Source: Gammaproteobacteria bacterium
GTDB taxonomy: Bacteria; Pseudomonadota; Gammaproteobacteria; Thiohalospirales; Thiohalospiraceae
Direction: 5' to 3'
Length of the DNA stretch: 38,338 nucleotides
Assembly: GCA_015490535.1 (NCBI GenBank)
Contig: WFXP01000053.1
Span: 1-38,338 of the forward strand
The notes beneath the pieces were generated by a model, which searched no databases, was not told the origin of the DNA, and was given only the letters and a program-made list of their open reading frames with translations. This document shows, one piece after another, positions 8,471 to 21,047 of the stretch (position 1 is its first letter; each line of letters opens with the position of its first letter). The position numbers were made by a program, and so were the translations under genes.

Positions 8471-12154
<3,684 letters not shown>

Positions 12155-12161
12155 GGGGGGA

Positions 12162-12191
12162 TTGTATCCACTCTTGCCTCCGGAATATAGA
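12162..12191 (+). promoter_or_regulatory. Weak candidate promoter for the plus-strand acyltransferase
   Basis: TTGTAT (12162-12167), 18-bp spacer, TATAGA (12186-12191), 26 bp before the ATG at 12218. It sits inside the 63-bp divergent region shared with metH, so the two promoters must overlap. Confidence 0.3.
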
Positions 12192-12217
12192 ATGAAAGAG
12201 ACAAGGCGATATTCCCC

Positions 12218-13126
12218 ATGGCCGAACGAAACATTACCGCCAAGCACCCCTTGCGCGCGCGGCTGGCTCAAGGCACGCTGCGTCTGTCCGCCCTCCTGCC
12301 GCTGCCCCTGAATCACTGGAGCGGTGCCTTCCTGGGCTGGCTTGCGTGGCTGCTACCTGGCAGGGCGCGGCGGGTCACCATGCGCAATCTGGAGCGCTGC
12401 TACCCGGATCTCGACCCGGTGGCCCGCAATCGGCTGGGGCGGCGCAGCCTGCTGGAGACCGGCAAGACCGCCATCGAGATGGGGCCGCTCTGGCTCTGGC
12501 CGGAGCGGCGCATCCGGCGGCTGGTCCGGGGAGTTACCGGAGAGCAGCGGCTGCGGGAGGCCCTGGCCGAGGGTAAAGGGGTGATCGTCGCCATCCCCCA
12601 CCTGGGGTCCTGGGAGATGGTAGGGCTCTACTGCTCCCTGCGCTACCCCATGACCGCCCTCTATCGCCCGCCCCATCTGCCGGATCTGGAGGAGATGGTG
12701 CGCCGGGGCCGCGAGCGGTTCGGCGCCCGGCTGGTACCTACCGGCGCCCGCGGCGTACGCGCCCTGTACCGGAGCCTGGAGAGGGGCGAAATGGTCTGCA
12801 TCCTTCCCGATCAGGTCCCGTCGGCCGGACAGTGGGTGTACGCCCCTTTCTTCGGCATACCCGCAAGGACCATGACCCTCGTATCGCGTCTCACCCGGCG
12901 CTTCGGCAGCAGGGTACTATTCTGCTACGCCGAACGCCTGCCCCGCGGCGGCGGGTTCCACATCCATTTCCGGCCCGCGCCGGCGCAGATCCACAGCGAC
13001 GATCCCCTGCTTTCCGCCAGTCATCTCAATCTGGGGGTGGAGCGGTGCGTGCGTGGTCTGCCGGAGCAGTACCAGTGGAGCTACAAGCGGTTCCGCGGAC
13101 AGGCGGCGGAGGATTTCTACGAATAG
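12218..13126 (+). CDS. LpxL/LpxM-family lipid A acyltransferase (HX4E type)
   Basis: A 302-residue membrane-associated acyltransferase of the late lipid A (lauroyl/myristoyl) family, which adds a secondary acyl chain to a 3-hydroxyacyl group of lipid A precursors at the cytoplasmic face. The catalytic motif HLGSWE is present (His128, Glu133), followed by family blocks [31 protein letters not shown] and [10 protein letters not shown], and the C-terminal [10 protein letters not shown]. Length is normal for the family. An AAGG lies 11 nt before the ATG. The gene converges on a second family member and their 3' ends overlap by 10 bp. Which acyl position or chain it prefers cannot be read from the sequence. 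Confidence 0.92.
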   Translation: MAERNITAKHPLRARLAQGTLRLSALLPLPLNHWSGAFLGWLAWLLPGRARRVTMRNLERCYPDLDPVARNRLGRRSLLETGKTAIEMGPLWLWPERRIRRLVRGVTGEQRLREALAEGKGVIVAIPHLGSWEMVGLYCSLRYPMTALYRPPHLPDLEEMVRRGRERFGARLVPTGARGVRALYRSLERGEMVCILPDQVPSAGQWVYAPFFGIPARTMTLVSRLTRRFGSRVLFCYAERLPRGGGFHIHFRPAPAQIHSDDPLLSASHLNLGVERCVRGLPEQYQWSYKRFRGQAAEDFYE

Positions 13127-14058
13127 GGGGAGGGCTCGCCGCCGGGACGGGTCTTGAACAGGCGCAGCGACCACATGTACTGCTCCGGGTGTTGCCTGAT
13201 CATGCCCTCCAGCTCCCGGTTCATGCGGGCGGTATCGGCCGCCGTGTCTCCGGTGGGGAAATCCTCCAGGGGGGGGGAGAGGATGACCCGATAGCCGCCG
13301 CTCTCCGCCAGATACCAGCTGGCGCAGGGGACCACCGCAGCCCCGGTGAGCCGCGCCAGCCGGCCGAGGGCGGTGATGGTGGCGGTAGGCACTCCAAAGA
13401 AGGGGGCGAAGATCCACTCCCCCCCTTTCACATGGCTCAGATCCTCATCGGGCAGATAGTAGAACATCTCCCCCCTGCGCAGTGCCCGGACCACCGGCCG
13501 CAAACCGGCGCTGCGCAGGAACAGCCTGCCGTGGAAGCGGGTGCGTCCGCGGCTCATGAGCCATTCGATGAGCGGGTTCCTGACCGGTTTGATCATCCCT
13601 ACCGTGGCGAAACGGCGGGTGATGGCGGCGGCACCGAAATCGAGGGCGACGGTGTGACAGGTGAGCAGAATCACCGGCCTGCCCTGCTCCCGGCACAGCT
13701 GCAGGTGCTCCATCCCCTGCACCGTTACCATTCCGTCCAGCCGCTCCTCCCTCCCCCACCACAGTGCCCCGTAGTCCAGCGAGGAGAGAGCCAGGGAGCG
13801 GAAATAGTCCCGCGCCATCCGCTCCCGCCGTTCGGGATCCAGCTCCGGAAAACAGAGCTCCAGGTTCACCCTGACAATGCGCCGCCGGCGGTCGTTGGCC
13901 AGACGGATCAGGTCACCGATCCGGCGGCCCAGGGCGGCGCGCGCGCGCCGCGGCAGAAGGGAGAGGAGCCGGTACAGCCCCAGCCCCAGCCAGGTGGGCC
14001 AGTGACGCGGCGCCAGCAGGCTGCGCGAGAAGCGCGGGCGGTAACTGCCCTCCTCCAT
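13117..14058 (-). CDS. LpxL/LpxM-family acyltransferase (HX4D type), last gene of the pel operon
   Basis: A 313-residue member of the same acyltransferase family. The motif is CHTVALDF, giving His135 and Asp140 (HX4D) in place of the usual Glu; family blocks include MIKPVRNPLIEWLMSRG, YLPDEDLSHVKGGEW, FFGVPTATITAL and a C-terminal EQYMWSLRLFK. It is divergent from the neighbouring 12218-13126 protein, so this is not a recent duplication. The ATG shares one base with the stop of the fructosamine kinase gene (TGATG), which implies coupled translation as the final cistron of the pel transcript. The likely role is lipid A or another glycolipid acylation; the position in a polysaccharide operon leaves room for a non-lipid-A acceptor. 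Confidence 0.88.
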   Translation of the reverse strand: MEEGSYRPRFSRSLLAPRHWPTWLGLGLYRLLSLLPRRARAALGRRIGDLIRLANDRRRRIVRVNLELCFPELDPERRERMARDYFRSLALSSLDYGALWWGREERLDGMVTVQGMEHLQLCREQGRPVILLTCHTVALDFGAAAITRRFATVGMIKPVRNPLIEWLMSRGRTRFHGRLFLRSAGLRPVVRALRRGEMFYYLPDEDLSHVKGGEWIFAPFFGVPTATITALGRLARLTGAAVVPCASWYLAESGGYRVILSPPLEDFPTGDTAADTARMNRELEGMIRQHPEQYMWSLRLFKTRPGGEPSPYS

Positions 14059-14954
14059 CAGCGCAGCTCGGACAGCAGCCGTCCCAGCATCTGCTCCGCC
14101 TGGCGCAGGTAGCCGCCGCCAAACAGGTTCAGATGGTTGAGGATGTGGTAGAGATTGTATAGATCCCGCCGCACCCGATACCCTTCATCCAACGGCCATT
14201 GCTCGTTGTAGGCGGCGTAGAAGCGGGAGGAGAATCCGCCAAACAGCTCGGTCATGGCGATCTCCGCCTCCCGATCCCCGTAATAGGTTGCCGGGTCGAA
14301 GATCACCGGATCACCGGAGTCACTCACCCCCACGTTTCCCGACCAGAGATCCCCGTGCAGCAGCGAGATGGCCGGGGTGTAGCCGGCGAACAGGGCGGGA
14401 AACAGCTCCAGCAGCAGCTCCCCGCGGCGCTGCAGCTCTCCGCCATAACCGTTGTCACGCGCCAGGCGCAGCTGGTAGCCCAGCCGCCGCTCTCTCCAGA
14501 AGTCCACCCAGTCGTCGGCGGGGGTGTTGATCTGGGGCGTGGAGCCGATGGTGTTGTCCCGCCACCAGCCGTAGCTGCTCCAGGAGCTGCGGTGCATCTG
14601 CGCCAGCTCCCGGCCCAGACGCTCGGAGGCGTCCCCCCTCCCGAAAGGGATATACTCGAGCACCAGAAAGGAGCGTCCCTGCAGCGCCCCGTGGCAGATG
14701 GGGGCTGGAGCGGTTACGGTTCCGGTGGCCGCTATCTCCCGCAACCCGGCGGCCTCCGCGGCAAACATATCCTCCCTGTCGGGGGCGTTCAGCTTTGCGA
14801 AGAGACTCCGCCCGTCCGCGCCCACCAGCCGCCACGCCTCGTTGATACAACCGCCACCCACCGGGCGGGCCTCCCTCACCTGGAACGGGGCGCCCGTGGC
14901 GGCCGCAACGCGCGCGGCGATGCCGCTCCAGGGCTGCTCAGCGACGGGCGCCAC
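14058..14954 (-). CDS. Fructosamine/ketosamine kinase family protein
   Basis: A 298-residue protein of the fructosamine-3-kinase/ketosamine-3-kinase family (aminoglycoside-phosphotransferase fold), which phosphorylates ketoamine adducts on glycated amines and so promotes their removal. Visible: Gly-rich VGGGCINEAW, Lys54 in FAKLN, the Brenner motif HGDLWSGN (His200, Asp202, Asn207), and DPATYYGDREAEIAMTELFGG with the metal Asp220. The start is GTG at 14954, 17 bp inside the 3' end of pelG, with only a weak ribosome site, so translation is probably coupled. Its place between pelG and an acyltransferase is unexplained: it may be a hitchhiker, or act on an amino-sugar-derived substrate, which is speculation. 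Confidence 0.92.
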   Translation of the reverse strand: MAPVAEQPWSGIAARVAAATGAPFQVREARPVGGGCINEAWRLVGADGRSLFAKLNAPDREDMFAAEAAGLREIAATGTVTAPAPICHGALQGRSFLVLEYIPFGRGDASERLGRELAQMHRSSWSSYGWWRDNTIGSTPQINTPADDWVDFWRERRLGYQLRLARDNGYGGELQRRGELLLELFPALFAGYTPAISLLHGDLWSGNVGVSDSGDPVIFDPATYYGDREAEIAMTELFGGFSSRFYAAYNEQWPLDEGYRVRRDLYNLYHILNHLNLFGGGYLRQAEQMLGRLLSELR

Positions 14955-16386
14955 GCTCGACTGGAATCACCGGCGGCACCCGCTTGATAGAGAGGTTGTC
15001 CCAGATGAAGGTGCGGTAGGGGAGATCGTCTATGTGGCGCGCCGACAGGTAGTAGGTGACCACAAAGGTCAGCAGGGTGCTGGCGAAGTAGCCGGCCCCG
15101 TAGAACGGGAACCCCATATTCAGACTGACAAGGGTGAACAGCGCGTTGCTCACCAGGAAGAACAGCTGCAGCAGCATGGAGAGGCGCCGGAAGTCGAAAT
15201 AGGCCAGAATGATGAACTGCATAACCAGCAGCACATGGAAAAACGCCCCCAGCACCCCGTAGCGGAACATCCCGATCTGGCTGTAGCTGAAGCCGATCAA
15301 TTCATAGAGCTTGGGCGAGAGCAGCAGCAACACCACCACGATACAGCCCTGCAGTACGATCATGCTGCGCATGCCGCTACTCAACGACGATACGATTCCG
15401 GACAGGTTCTTCCTGATGCGGGCCAGGCTTACATGCTCCGAGATGTCGCGGTAGAAGCGCAGATACTTCAGGAAGAACCCGGTCTCCACGCTGATCACGA
15501 ACATGGCCAGCCCCGGAATTATGGAAAGATAGGCCAGAAACATGGCCGCATCGTAGTCGGAGTAGGAGGGCATGCCGGGGATGATCATCTCCCGCTCCGG
15601 CGCCAGCAGCCACATGAGCCACTTGTCCACCCAAATGGCCAGATTGTAGAACAGGCCCGCCAGCGCCAGCTCCCAGTAGCGTTTGAAATAGCGGGCGAAA
15701 CCGAACAGATTACGCGCATCCGCACGGTACTCGGAGAAGACATAGGCGATCAGCGCAAACATGATCAGGGCCAGACCGATGGAGAACCCCATCAGCATCC
15801 CCGCCAGGGAGTAGCTGCCTGCAAGCGCGCTGGCCAGAAGAAAGGAGGCGATGAGACCGAGCAGGAAGGTCCAGGAGATCACGTTGTAAGCCTTGAGCGC
15901 GGTAAGATAGACCGCGACCACCCACAGACAGGCAACCAGAAAGTAGTTGACCATCGCCGCTATTCGCACCGACGACTCCAGCTCCACATACCAGAGATAG
16001 AACCAGCCGACAATGGGAAACTGCAGCAGAAACACCACCACCAGTGAGCCCAGCAGCATGCCCGGCACGGCGTCGGTGGAGCGGGAACCATCCTTGCGGA
16101 CCTCGTTGGCGCGGAACACCAGATCCGCCAGGTAGCGGGTCACCACCATGAACACCGGCCCGGTGAATGCCAGCGAAAAGGCGAAGTTGTAGATGATGAT
16201 CAGGCGGAACTCGGCGATGGTCTGGTAGCCGGCGACCCCGCTCACCAGGATGATCATGAACAGCACCAGGATGGTCAGTATCCAGGGCCCCGCCGTCACC
16301 CAGGCCGAGTAGAAGAACCCCTTGGCGATCCCCAGCAGATCGTCGCGCTGCATCAACCTGCGCAGTCGGAAACCGACACCGGCCAT
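14938..16386 (-). CDS. pelG: PelG, inner-membrane Pel polysaccharide transporter
   Basis: A 482-residue multi-spanning membrane protein of the MOP (flippase-like) superfamily, with about 12 hydrophobic segments starting near residue 26 (FFYSAWVTAGPWILTILVLF). In Pseudomonas, PelG with PelD, PelE and PelF forms the inner-membrane synthase/translocation complex. Family-typical content includes GVGFRLRRL at the N-terminus and GLFYNLAIWVDKW in the middle. The ATG at 16386 overlaps the pelF stop by one base (TGATG), the expected gene order for pel operons. The conserved position directly after a PelF glycosyltransferase makes the assignment firm. Confidence 0.95.
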   Translation of the reverse strand: MAGVGFRLRRLMQRDDLLGIAKGFFYSAWVTAGPWILTILVLFMIILVSGVAGYQTIAEFRLIIIYNFAFSLAFTGPVFMVVTRYLADLVFRANEVRKDGSRSTDAVPGMLLGSLVVVFLLQFPIVGWFYLWYVELESSVRIAAMVNYFLVACLWVVAVYLTALKAYNVISWTFLLGLIASFLLASALAGSYSLAGMLMGFSIGLALIMFALIAYVFSEYRADARNLFGFARYFKRYWELALAGLFYNLAIWVDKWLMWLLAPEREMIIPGMPSYSDYDAAMFLAYLSIIPGLAMFVISVETGFFLKYLRFYRDISEHVSLARIRKNLSGIVSSLSSGMRSMIVLQGCIVVVLLLLSPKLYELIGFSYSQIGMFRYGVLGAFFHVLLVMQFIILAYFDFRRLSMLLQLFFLVSNALFTLVSLNMGFPFYGAGYFASTLLTFVVTYYLSARHIDDLPYRTFIWDNLSIKRVPPVIPVERGARR

Positions 16387-17906
16387 CAGCTTGCCTCCTC
16401 CAGATCCACCACCTCTGCGGAACCGCGCCGGAACAGCTCCTCATAGAGCTCCCGGTAGGTGCGATCGAAATTCGCCTTGTTGTAGTAGCGGCGGACGCGC
16501 TCACGAATCCCCTCGCTGCAGCTGAGGTACCATTGAGGTACGGTCAGCAAACGCTCCACCGCCTGCGCCGTGGCAACCGGGTTGGAGAGGGGGGTGATGC
16601 TGCCGCCATGGGGGGGTGGATCGGGATCGTGGTGATCGGAGAGCAGGATCTCGCGGCAGGCTCCGACATCGGTGGCGACCACCGGGATCCCGGCCGCGCC
16701 GGCCTCCAGAATCACCAGCGGCTGACCCTCGCTGATACTGGTCAGCACCAGCACATCGATCCTTCCCAGATACTCCTCCACCCGCACCCGACCGGTAAAG
16801 GTTATGACCCTCTCCAGCCCTATGTGCTCCACCATGTCCAGGCACTCCTCGAAATAGGACGGCTCCTCGTCGGTGGGACCCATCACCAGCGCCTGCAGAT
16901 CGGGAATGCTCTCCTGCAGCGTTGCGCAGGCACGGATGAAGGTCTTGACATCCTTGATCTGCACCACCCGGCCAATCAGCGCAATGGTCGGCGGCGTGCG
17001 ATCCTCGCGCCGCGGGATGGCCGCATACCTCTCCACCTCCACGCCATTGGGAATAACCATCATCTTGCTCTCCTGGGCGCCATCCATAAGCTGAAACGCC
17101 TGGTTGCCCTCGAACAGGGTGATGATCTTGTGGGCGGCGCTGTAGCAGCAGCGGGAGTAGGCGGTGAACGCCCGGACCCACATATCGCTCAACTGGTGGG
17201 GGAGGCGATGCACGCTCAGGCTGTCCTCGTCCATCTCGTGAAACCAGTCCGCCATGGCTATATCTATGCGCCGCTCATTGGTGTAAATACCATGCTCGGT
17301 TACCACCACCGGACTGCCGGTCTCCAGCCCGGCCCGGGCGGCGAACAGCCCCGCGTACCCGGTGGAGGGGGAGTGATACAGGCGCGCGAACGGCATATCC
17401 GCCAGCAGCATCGAATAGATCCCCGCAAACAGCGCCCGCCAGGACCAGAAGTAGTCCAGAAACGACGCCTCCGGATAGGTGCGCTCGTACATGCGCACCA
17501 GCATCTCCCAGGCGTGGCGCGAATTGAGCAGCACATGCTCCCCGATCCTGGCCCGGTAGGGCGCCAGTATGGAGCGCACCTCGTCCAGCTCGTCCAGCCC
17601 GCCATCCACCAGCAGGCGCAGCATGGGCTCCTCCAGCCTGGCCAACAGCCGCCTCTCGTCCGCCACGCGGCGCTCCCCGCTGGGAATCCGCTGCAGAACT
17701 ATGGTAGTGGTGCCGACCACATTGCCCGGCAACTCATACCGATAGGTGGTATCGGCGCCCGGAGCAACCAGAAATACCAGATGGAAATCCAGATGGGACT
17801 GCGCCTTGATGAGCTCATGGGTCCATGCGGACACGCCCCCGGGAACGAACGGATAGCTCCCCTCCAGAATGATGCATACATCCGCCTGTGTCTTGCCTGT
17901 TTTCAC
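16386..17906 (-). CDS. pelF: PelF, cytoplasmic GT4 glycosyltransferase that polymerises Pel
   Basis: A 506-residue glycosyltransferase, close to the 507 residues of P. aeruginosa PelF. In Pel synthesis PelF uses a UDP-activated N-acetylhexosamine to polymerise the chain at the cytoplasmic face. Visible: an N-terminal EGSYPFVPGGVSAW glycine-rich donor loop, GT-B architecture, VIPNGVEVERY at the domain boundary, and the GT4 signature EGQPLVILEAGAAGIPVVATDVG. The start codon is GTG at 17906, supported by GAGGA 7 nt upstream. A 40-bp gap separates it from pelE, the widest gap after pelE and before the end of the operon. Confidence 0.97.
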   Translation of the reverse strand: MKTGKTQADVCIILEGSYPFVPGGVSAWTHELIKAQSHLDFHLVFLVAPGADTTYRYELPGNVVGTTTIVLQRIPSGERRVADERRLLARLEEPMLRLLVDGGLDELDEVRSILAPYRARIGEHVLLNSRHAWEMLVRMYERTYPEASFLDYFWSWRALFAGIYSMLLADMPFARLYHSPSTGYAGLFAARAGLETGSPVVVTEHGIYTNERRIDIAMADWFHEMDEDSLSVHRLPHQLSDMWVRAFTAYSRCCYSAAHKIITLFEGNQAFQLMDGAQESKMMVIPNGVEVERYAAIPRREDRTPPTIALIGRVVQIKDVKTFIRACATLQESIPDLQALVMGPTDEEPSYFEECLDMVEHIGLERVITFTGRVRVEEYLGRIDVLVLTSISEGQPLVILEAGAAGIPVVATDVGACREILLSDHHDPDPPPHGGSITPLSNPVATAQAVERLLTVPQWYLSCSEGIRERVRRYYNKANFDRTYRELYEELFRRGSAEVVDLEEAS

Positions 17907-17946
17907 CGTTCGATCCTCTGGCTACAGGGAAACTTCGGCCGCCCCG

Positions 17947-19053
17947 TCAAGCCGTTGGAGCACCACGCCCCATCCACATGCGCACCGCGTCGGCAATACG
18001 TGACCGCCGTTTGCCGGGGCCATCCACGAACGTATTGCCATACTCCCGCAGCAGCTCCCGCAGCTCCTGAAACCGCCCCAGCCGGTAGAGGCACTCCGCA
18101 TACCAGAGCATGAGCTGCGGTTCGCCCTCGTGATATTGCGGCGTCCGTTGCAACCACTCGATGGCCCGCTCCAGCTCTCCGGAACGCACCAGCAGACGCC
18201 CCAGAGCCAGCGCCGCCTCACGATTGTCCGGCTGCAGCTCCAGCACCTTCTCATATGCCTGCCGGGCCCTGCTGCGGTTGGTCTCTTCACGATCCTCCTC
18301 CAGCAGGCCGGTAAAGGCGTAGTCGTCGTAGAGCCTGGCCTGGTGCAGCAGCCGGTCGATGTCGTCGGGAGACTCGGCAACCGCCCTGTCCGCCTGCATG
18401 GTCTTGTCCTGGAATCCCTTCTCGATATTGGTTATAAGGGAGGCGGCCAGAATGCGGATGGAGTTGTCCGAATCCACCAGGGCGGCCCGCATGGCGGGGG
18501 CAAAGGAGGGCTGGAAGTGCTTGGCCATCAGCACCACCGCATCACGCTTCTGCTGCTGGGTGCCGTTGGCCAGAATGTCCCGGAAGGAGTCCGGCACGTT
18601 GGCCCCGGAGAGCCTGCTGTGGGCCTCGAGAAACTCCGCCAGCTCACCTATCTCGTCGGACTTCTCCTTGGGAAACAGGCCGCTGTACCAGTCGCTGAAT
18701 TCGGTACTGAAGCGCCGGTACAAGATGTGCATGAGTATGGTAAACATGGTCCCAAGCACCCCTAACGGACCAAATGCCGCGGTGGCCACCAGCAACAGGT
18801 AAACCACCCGGCTTCCCATCTCCGGACAGCGGAAGATCTTCTGCTGCCAGAACAGCAGCAACAGCACCAAGGCTATGTGCAGCATGGTGGCGTACAGTAT
18901 CGGCAGGATCTCCGCGAAGGTGACAAACAGCAGCAACGTCTCCAGCAGCAGCGTCAGCAGCATCACCAGTGCGAAGTGAACCCTGCACCCGAAGGTTTTG
19001 TCCCGCTGCTGCGGCAAATCCAGATATCTACTGCTTACTCTCGGTGCTGTCAT
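17947..19053 (-). CDS. pelE: PelE, inner-membrane TPR protein of the Pel synthase
   Basis: A 368-residue protein from ATG 19053. Two hydrophobic hairpins near the N-terminus (VHFALVMLLTLLLETLLLFV, then ILYATMLHIALVLLLLFW and a later VVYLLLVATAAFGPLGVLG) are followed by a soluble helical region with tetratricopeptide-like repeats (ARQAYEKVLELQPDNREAAL and following). In P. aeruginosa, PelE has this arrangement and binds the PelD/PelG complex. I prefer 19053 because GAGAGG and GGGA lie upstream. The alternative ATG at 19089 overlaps the pelD stop and lacks a ribosome site, but would add only 12 residues. Confidence 0.9.
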   Translation of the reverse strand: MTAPRVSSRYLDLPQQRDKTFGCRVHFALVMLLTLLLETLLLFVTFAEILPILYATMLHIALVLLLLFWQQKIFRCPEMGSRVVYLLLVATAAFGPLGVLGTMFTILMHILYRRFSTEFSDWYSGLFPKEKSDEIGELAEFLEAHSRLSGANVPDSFRDILANGTQQQKRDAVVLMAKHFQPSFAPAMRAALVDSDNSIRILAASLITNIEKGFQDKTMQADRAVAESPDDIDRLLHQARLYDDYAFTGLLEEDREETNRSRARQAYEKVLELQPDNREAALALGRLLVRSGELERAIEWLQRTPQYHEGEPQLMLWYAECLYRLGRFQELRELLREYGNTFVDGPGKRRSRIADAVRMWMGRGAPTA

Positions 19054-19081
19054 AGCGGTTCCCGCCTCTCGTGCGAAACCT

Positions 19082-20488
19082 TCATTCATCCGGGGTGTGC
19101 AGATCTTCTATCCGTACCGACCAGGAGGCATCACGCAGCCGGGTATCACTCTCCTCCTGGAGCGCCTTGAGCAGCCGCTCCTCCACCACACGCGCATTGC
19201 GCGTCGGGGTGGCCGGCAGAATGATAGTGAACTCCCGTCCGTTGTTGCGGCGATCAAAGGCCAAATCGGTATTGCGCAGCACCCTCTCCACCGCCGTGCT
19301 GAGCGCCACCGGGGCATGGGCGCGTGCCTCCGGTGGCAGCTCGCGATAGTTCTGCAGCGAGATGTCGATCTGCGCCAGGGCAAACTTGTGACGCCGCGCC
19401 AGGGAGGTGAGAAAGGCGGTCTGCCTCCGATAGTAGTTGGAGGAGAGAAACAGACCGCTGTCATCCAGTACGCTGTTCTCCCGCGCGGTGTGGAACTTCT
19501 GTGAATTGCCGTAGACGGTGCCTATCCATTCACACACCACCTCGAAGTTCTTGATGGTGGTCCAGCCCAGCTCCACGAACTCCAACTCCTCGATCTTGAG
19601 CATGCCGATCACCTCGCCGGTATCGGCATTGATTAGCGGCCCGGCCAGCACGCCCTGCCTGCCGAGGATCTTCTCATCCTCTTCACTGGCTATGTTCAGC
19701 ACGCGGCGCCGCGCCACGATCTCCTGAAACAGGGGGTGCTCGGCCCCTATCACCCGCAGGTAGTCATCCTTGCCGGTCCATCCGGTATGCACCGCCGCCT
19801 CCAGAACATTCTGTCCCAGCATGAACACGGAGGACTTCTGCGGATTCATCACCGCGCGCACCATGTCCATGATGCTGAACAGCACCTTGCCGGAATCCAG
19901 CTGCTCCAGGGACTTGACCGCCTGGTGCATGGAGATGACGGTGCGCATCTGGCCCGCCACACGCGCCTCCAGATCGCTCTTGATCTCCTGCTGACGCTGG
20001 TAGGCGCTGGCGATGATACGCTCCTGCTCCCGGGCCTCCTCCAGCTGCCTGCGCAGCCGCTCCTTCTCGCGCAGGTGGCGCATGCGCAGCTCGCCCAGCA
20101 GCACGGCCGCCACGAACCACATCAGCGGTCGCCGTACCACATCGAACAGGTAGCCGTAGAGATCCTGGTTCAGGGTCTGTTCCGGCATATGCCCCGTAAG
20201 CAAAACCACGCTGGCCGCCAGCGCCGCCAGCACCCCTTCCGCGGTACCGTACTGGACGGTCACCAGCAAAACGATTATCCAGAACGGGTGCGGGGTAACG
20301 TACCAGAAAGAGTCGGCATCGAATACCAGCCGGTCCAGAAGAATGGCTACGACAAAAAAGAGCGCAATCTCCAGGAGCGCGGTGCGCCTTACACCCAGAA
20401 TCCTGACCGGATCCCGCCCCTCTTCCCCGGGTCCGGGACGCGAACCTTCCCGGATCCTGTCCAGCCGCTGCACGGTAACGCCCTTCAT
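19082..20488 (-). CDS. pelD: PelD, c-di-GMP receptor of the Pel complex
   Basis: A 468-residue inner-membrane protein. About four membrane segments lie within 38-130, then a helical/coiled-coil region (LREKERLRRQLEEAREQERI), a GAF domain (about 190-330) and a degenerate GGDEF domain. The c-di-GMP inhibitory-site motif RxxD is intact as R405-N-T-D408, followed by DRRNNGREF in place of an active GGDEF loop; in P. aeruginosa the corresponding arginines and aspartate bind c-di-GMP and switch on synthesis. The domain should therefore be a receptor and not a cyclase. The ATG overlaps the preceding stop by ATGA. No diguanylate cyclase gene lies within the window, so the second messenger must come from elsewhere. 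Confidence 0.96.
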   Translation of the reverse strand: MKGVTVQRLDRIREGSRPGPGEEGRDPVRILGVRRTALLEIALFFVVAILLDRLVFDADSFWYVTPHPFWIIVLLVTVQYGTAEGVLAALAASVVLLTGHMPEQTLNQDLYGYLFDVVRRPLMWFVAAVLLGELRMRHLREKERLRRQLEEAREQERIIASAYQRQQEIKSDLEARVAGQMRTVISMHQAVKSLEQLDSGKVLFSIMDMVRAVMNPQKSSVFMLGQNVLEAAVHTGWTGKDDYLRVIGAEHPLFQEIVARRRVLNIASEEDEKILGRQGVLAGPLINADTGEVIGMLKIEELEFVELGWTTIKNFEVVCEWIGTVYGNSQKFHTARENSVLDDSGLFLSSNYYRRQTAFLTSLARRHKFALAQIDISLQNYRELPPEARAHAPVALSTAVERVLRNTDLAFDRRNNGREFTIILPATPTRNARVVEERLLKALQEESDTRLRDASWSVRIEDLHTPDE

Positions 20489-21045
20489 GATCCATCTTCC
20501 TTCATGGTCAATGCCAGGGAGTCAACCAGCCGCATGGCCATGCGCTGAGCCGCACCGGTAAGGCTGTCCCGCCCCAGATAGGCGTTGCCGGCCTCGGAGG
20601 CGCTGGCGGCCCAAAGCACCGTGCCATCGGTACGAATCAGCCGCAAGCTGATCCCCACCACCGGCTGTTTGCGGAATCCCTGCCGGTATCCATATTCGGT
20701 CACACTGCCGCTCAACACCGCATCAGCGCCCACCACCCTGGCCTGCACCACCGCGTCGGACCCGGGGTCATCCCCGGACACCCCCTCCTGCTCCAGGGAG
20801 GGCGACTCCTGAACGGTGAAGAGCCCCTGCTGATAGAGCTCTGCCGCCATGATTCTGCCCATCGCCACGCCGGCGCCGGGATGGGTGGTAAGGTTATGGA
20901 ACGGCACCACCAGAACGCTCATTCCGCGCTGCGGCGCCGGTGAGCTGTTGACGAAACCGCGCTCCAGATGGAAACCCGTACTACAGCCGGCCAGCAGCAA
21001 CAGCAGAACAGGCACCATAAGGTGAACATATGAACGAGTTACCAT
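20485..21045 (-). CDS. pelC: PelC-like outer-membrane lipoprotein, second copy
   Basis: A 186-residue lipoprotein with lipobox LLAGC (Cys21) and no Asp at +2, which favours outer-membrane delivery. The body carries the PelC/TolB-N-like pattern: VLVVPFHNLTTHPGAG, AAELYQQGLFTV, GADAVLSGSVTEYGYRQG, VVGISLRLIRTDGTVLW and a C-terminal amphipathic helix. PelC in P. aeruginosa (about 172 residues) forms a dodecameric ring at the periplasmic mouth of the PelB barrel and guides the cationic polymer. GGAGG lies 9 nt before the ATG, a strong site. It starts 2 nt after the stop of the upstream paralogue. Both could build one mixed ring or two stacked rings; which copy is the orthologue of PelC cannot be settled here. 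Confidence 0.88.
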   Translation of the reverse strand: MVTRSYVHLMVPVLLLLLAGCSTGFHLERGFVNSSPAPQRGMSVLVVPFHNLTTHPGAGVAMGRIMAAELYQQGLFTVQESPSLEQEGVSGDDPGSDAVVQARVVGADAVLSGSVTEYGYRQGFRKQPVVGISLRLIRTDGTVLWAASASEAGNAYLGRDSLTGAAQRMAMRLVDSLALTMKEDGS

Positions 21046-21047
21046 CT

